A program made the position numbers and the translations under genes. Positions 41,508 to 44,050 of a stretch of 44,050 nt of DNA are shown piece by piece. The first letter of the stretch is position 1, and each line of letters opens with the position of its first letter. The stretch covers positions 1 to 44,050 of the forward strand of contig NZ_JOCF01000086.1 of assembly GCF_000720635.1 (NCBI RefSeq), in the 5' to 3' direction. The notes beneath the pieces were generated by a model, which was not told the DNA's origin, did no database searches, and saw nothing but the letters and a program-made list of their open reading frames with translations. Source of the DNA: Streptomyces sp. NRRL WC-3742. Lineage in GTDB: Bacteria; Actinomycetota; Actinomycetes; Streptomycetales; Streptomycetaceae.

Positions 41508-42455
41508 TCAGAGGTGGGGTGGGCCGAGGTAGGGGAAGGCGGGGAGGAGGTCGGTGTGGGGGCCGATGTGGTCGGTGGGGACCTGGCCGTTGGTGAGCAT
41601 GGTGAGGCGGGCGGAGGTGACGTCGTCGGTGAGGGTGCGGCCGTTGGGGTAGGCGGCGGGCCTGGTGCGGTCGTAGCGGAGGATGTCGGGCAGGACGGTG
41701 TGCAGGGCCTCTTCGGCGGATTGCCGGTCGTAGCCGCCGAAGTGTTCGAGGACGGCGGTCCACGGTTCGCGGTAGGTGGCCCAGTCGTCGGCGGGTTCGC
41801 CGGCGTTGTAGGCGTCCTTGACGTCCTCGGCGTTGAAGTAGGCGGTGAGGGAGGGGTGGGCGCCCCGGTCGACGGAGGTGAGCTGTCCGTCCCGGCGGAG
41901 GCTGACCCGGCCCCAGATACCGATCTCGGGGTTCGGGCCGAGGTCGGCGTTCGGCACGGCCAGCACGATGGCGGGGACGTTCTTGTCGGCTCCCCAGTCG
42001 ACGCCCGTCCACTGGAACTTGGCGACGATGCCGTCCAGGTCGGCGAAGAACGGGTCGCTGCGCAGGCCCGCGTAGAAGGTGCCGGAGTCCCCGGCCTCGG
42101 CGCCCGGTTGCACGGGGGCGTCGGCGATGATCTGCGGGCCGCCGGCTTCGTGGGAGCGGGCCTCGGGGCCGGCGGCGCGGAAGACGGAGGCGCTCTGGCG
42201 GCCGTCCTCGTCGGGGGTCGAGAAGACGAAGCTGTACGCGATGTCGGCCCGCTGGTCGCCGTCGGTGTCGATGTTGACGCGGTAGACGGCGTCGGGGTGG
42301 AACGCCTGGCCGCCGGCGGTGGCGAGCGGGTGGACGTTGAGGATCAGGACGGTCCGGCCGCCGTCGGGGGCGGCGAAGGCGAACAGGTCCGTCATGTCGA
42401 GGCGGGCGTCGCCGAGGGGTGAGCGGAGGTTGGGTCCGCTGAGGTGGTGGGACAT
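41508..42455 (-). CDS. DUF4331-family protein
   Basis: 315 residues. MSHHLSGPNLRSPLGDARLDMTDLFAFAAPDG is a typical DUF4331 opening in pattern (SHHLSGPN and DARLDMTDLFAF visible), and DKNVPAIVLAVP, GIWGRVS and TAYFN follow in the expected order. Function is unknown; no signal peptide was seen, so a cytoplasmic location is expected. ATG 42455 is preferred over 42488 because the family starts at SHH. It runs the same way as the NlpC/P60 gene upstream with a 62-bp gap. Confidence 0.87.
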   Translation of the reverse strand: MSHHLSGPNLRSPLGDARLDMTDLFAFAAPDGGRTVLILNVHPLATAGGQAFHPDAVYRVNIDTDGDQRADIAYSFVFSTPDEDGRQSASVFRAAGPEARSHEAGGPQIIADAPVQPGAEAGDSGTFYAGLRSDPFFADLDGIVAKFQWTGVDWGADKNVPAIVLAVPNADLGPNPEIGIWGRVSLRRDGQLTSVDRGAHPSLTAYFNAEDVKDAYNAGEPADDWATYREPWTAVLEHFGGYDRQSAEEALHTVLPDILRYDRTRPAAYPNGRTLTDDVTSARLTMLTNGQVPTDHIGPHTDLLPAFPYLGPPHL

Positions 42456-42517
42456 GGCAGCAGCATCGGCAGCCGGGGGCCGGGGCATGAGTGTGCCGCG
42501 GCCCCCGGCTGGGCCGG

Positions 42518-43603
42518 TCAGGCCGAGACGCGGTACCAGAACCCGCCGGTGTGCAGGCCGACGTAGTGGACGTAGGAGCCCGTCTCCTTCGCCTCGTACA
42601 TCATGTCCGCGCCGGTGCCGGGGTCGGTGCCCGCGTAGAGCACCACGTGGTGGGTGGTGTGGGCGTCCGTCCCGAAGTACTCGACGTCGCCGGGCCGGCG
42701 CTCGGACTCCGTGATCGGGGTGAGGTGCCGGTCCAGGGTCTGCTGGTTGGTGTCACCGCCGTTGGCGAGGTCGATGCCGGCGCCGAACCAGTAGGCCGCC
42801 CGGACCAGGCCGGAGCAGTCCATACCGGCGGTGGTGTCGGCCGGGCAGGGCTGGATGGAGCCGGTGTAGCCGTCGCAGGTGCCGAGCGAGGGGCCGGGGC
42901 CCTCGCCGCGCATGGAGTGGCCACCGCCCCACACGTAGGGGACACCCAGGTAGGACTTCGCCGCGTTCAGGACCTTGGTGGGGTCGACGGGGCCGCTGGG
43001 CAGCGGGACGGGGGTGGCGGTGTAGAGGGCGGTCTTGGTGGTGGCGCCCACGACCCCGTCGATGGGCAGGGCGTGCGAAGCCTGGAAGTTGCGGACGGCC
43101 GTGTCGGTGGCCGGCCCGAACTGCCCGTCCACGGCGAGGTGGCCCGCGTGGAAGGTGTTCAGCATGGTCTGCAGGGTCGAGGCGCACGAGCCGGTGGCGC
43201 CGGTCCGCAGGTCGCCGCACTGGGTGCGCAGGTCCACGGTTCCGGAGGCGGCGGCCGCGGCGGTGTCGAGCGCGGACTTGGTGGCCGGGCCGACGATGCC
43301 GTCGGCGGTCAGGGCGTGCGAGGTCTGGAAGTTGCGGACGGCGGTGCCGGTGGCCGGCCCGAACTGCCCGTCGACGGTGAGGGTCGCGCCGGTCAGGTTG
43401 AGCTCCGACTGGAGCTGGGTGACGCAGCCGTCGTACTCGCCCTGCAGCAGGTTGGCCGGGCAGGCCGGGGAGGTGAGGGGTATCGGGGTCGGCGCGGCCG
43501 TGGCGGCTGCGGACGAGGCGGTGTACGCGCCGACGCCCGTCAGCGCGGCCGCGAGGGCCAGGCCCAGCGACAACCGGCGGCGGGTGGGCAGGAGGATAGG
43601 CAC
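42518..43603 (-). CDS. Secreted NlpC/P60 peptidoglycan hydrolase with two PG-binding domains
   Basis: 361 residues. A signal peptide (RRRLSLGLALAAALTGVGAY) precedes two PG_binding_1 domains, each with VDGQFGPATxTAVRNFQ (about residues 55-115 and 135-195). The C-terminal NlpC/P60 domain has Cys263 in GMDCSGLVRAAYW and His318 or 319 in THHVVLYAG as catalytic pair. It should cleave peptide stems of wall peptidoglycan. An insertion of ~35 residues rich in Gly/Pro with two cysteines (TCDGYTGSIQPCP) precedes the catalytic Cys and may form a disulfide. GTG 43603 is the start. Confidence 0.92.
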   Translation of the reverse strand: MPILLPTRRRLSLGLALAAALTGVGAYTASSAAATAAPTPIPLTSPACPANLLQGEYDGCVTQLQSELNLTGATLTVDGQFGPATGTAVRNFQTSHALTADGIVGPATKSALDTAAAAASGTVDLRTQCGDLRTGATGSCASTLQTMLNTFHAGHLAVDGQFGPATDTAVRNFQASHALPIDGVVGATTKTALYTATPVPLPSGPVDPTKVLNAAKSYLGVPYVWGGGHSMRGEGPGPSLGTCDGYTGSIQPCPADTTAGMDCSGLVRAAYWFGAGIDLANGGDTNQQTLDRHLTPITESERRPGDVEYFGTDAHTTHHVVLYAGTDPGTGADMMYEAKETGSYVHYVGLHTGGFWYRVSA

Positions 43604-43621
43604 AGGAGGGTCTCCGGATCC

Positions 43622-43663
43622 GGTCTCGGGGTTCGGTCTCGTCGGGGTTCGGTCTCGGGGTTC
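43622..43663. repeat. Three tandem GGTCTCGGGGTTC-type repeats
   Basis: Copies at 43622, 43635 and 43651 (the second with a 3-nt insertion) lie in the 5' region of the NlpC/P60 gene. Confidence 0.7.
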
Positions 43664-43749
43664 GGCTCGTGATCACCGAGCTTCACTCGGAACTGTGCCG
43701 CACTCCGCCGTCCGCCCGGGGCGTGAACTGACGTCTCATCAGCCGCTGG

Positions 43750-43787
43750 ACGCGTCCCACGGCTCCGGCCTGCGGTGTGGGACGCGT
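43750..43787. promoter_or_regulatory. 11-bp perfect inverted repeat
   Basis: ACGCGTCCCAC (43750-43760) and GTGGGACGCGT (43777-43787), with a 16-nt spacer, could be an operator or RNA stem upstream of the NlpC/P60 gene. Confidence 0.5.
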
Positions 43788-43841
43788 TTCCACTTGGGTG
43801 TGAGACATCTGTGACGGACGGCTCCCTGTTCCGGGCCCGAA

Positions 43842-43899
43842 CCGTACGAGAAGTGCCGGGCGATCCCGTGGGTGGGTTCGCCCGGCACTTCTCGTACGG
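43842..43899. terminator. Very strong hairpin terminator
   Basis: Perfect 22-bp arms (43842-43863 and 43878-43899) with a 14-nt loop lie 8 bp beyond the stop of the right-edge gene on the minus strand. Confidence 0.9.
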
Positions 43900-43907
43900 G
43901 GGGCTGT

Positions 43908-44050
<143 letters not shown>

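Larger units (their letters stand above)
43604..43907. other. 304-nt non-coding gap
   Basis: No gene was seen. It holds three GGTCTCGGGGTTC-type tandem copies (43622-43663), an 11-bp inverted repeat (43750-43787) and the terminator at 43842-43899. The promoter of the NlpC/P60 gene should lie here, but no convincing -10 was identified. Confidence 0.7.

Overview
The window is very GC-rich DNA with near-universal third-position G/C, GTG/TTG starts, two rare TTA leucine codons near gene starts, a DasR-type operator, an AfsR-type SARP regulator and MsiK-style sugar ABC importers lacking their own ATPase. Together these point to a Streptomyces or close relative (Kitasatospora, Streptacidiphilus), probably accessory or chromosome-arm DNA. 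Gene calls come from reading frames, start/RBS context and remembered family motifs; no database search was possible.

Layout. (1) 1-12235 looks like part of an uncharacterised sugar/guanidino natural-product cluster. It holds a glycosyltransferase-like/SDR fusion running off the left edge, an NDP-sugar epimerase with a TTA codon, a Nudix hydrolase, a GHMP sugar kinase, a radical SAM/SPASM enzyme, a second glycosyltransferase-like protein paralogous to the first, a GNAT acetyltransferase, a SAM methyltransferase, a dimethylformamidase-large-subunit-like protein, a HAD phosphatase and an arginine amidinotransferase of the AGAT/StrB1 family. (2) 12359-15573 is a DasA-like sugar ABC importer (binding lipoprotein plus two permeases) preceded by a near-consensus DasR (dre) site and carrying TTA at codon 5. 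(3) 15968-22170 holds a secreted Ig-domain protein, a SARP/NB-ARC/TPR regulator and an MFS exporter. (4) 22470-32682 is a cell-surface region: two paralogous LPxTG-anchored proteins with propeller-like, SdrD_B-like and SpaA-like repeat domains (7 versus 1 repeat), separated by a TauE/SafE exporter translationally coupled to a polysaccharide-lyase-like lipoprotein, then a parallel beta-helix lipoprotein. (5) 32753-38777 holds redox enzymes (DyP peroxidase, a P450 without ExxR, an FAD monooxygenase) with two TetR regulators whose divergent promoters contain related CACGTGTC-type operators. (6) 38838-39667 is a CsoR/CopZ copper module with recognisable operators. (7) 39859-44050 holds a small P-loop kinase, an HxlR regulator divergent from a carboxymuconolactone-decarboxylase-like protein, a DUF4331 protein, an NlpC/P60 hydrolase with two peptidoglycan-binding domains, and the end of a His-rich gene interrupted by a G40 run.

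Most interesting points: the enzyme combination at 1-12235; the dre site plus TTA codons, which suggest dual GlcNAc and bldA control; an array of four ACTAC-N4-GTAGT palindromes at exact 17-bp spacing in a convergent gap (33928-33992); the P450 with ERLC in place of ExxR; and the repeat-number and calcium-loop divergence between the LPxTG paralogues. No tRNA, rRNA, CRISPR array, insertion sequence or integrase was seen.
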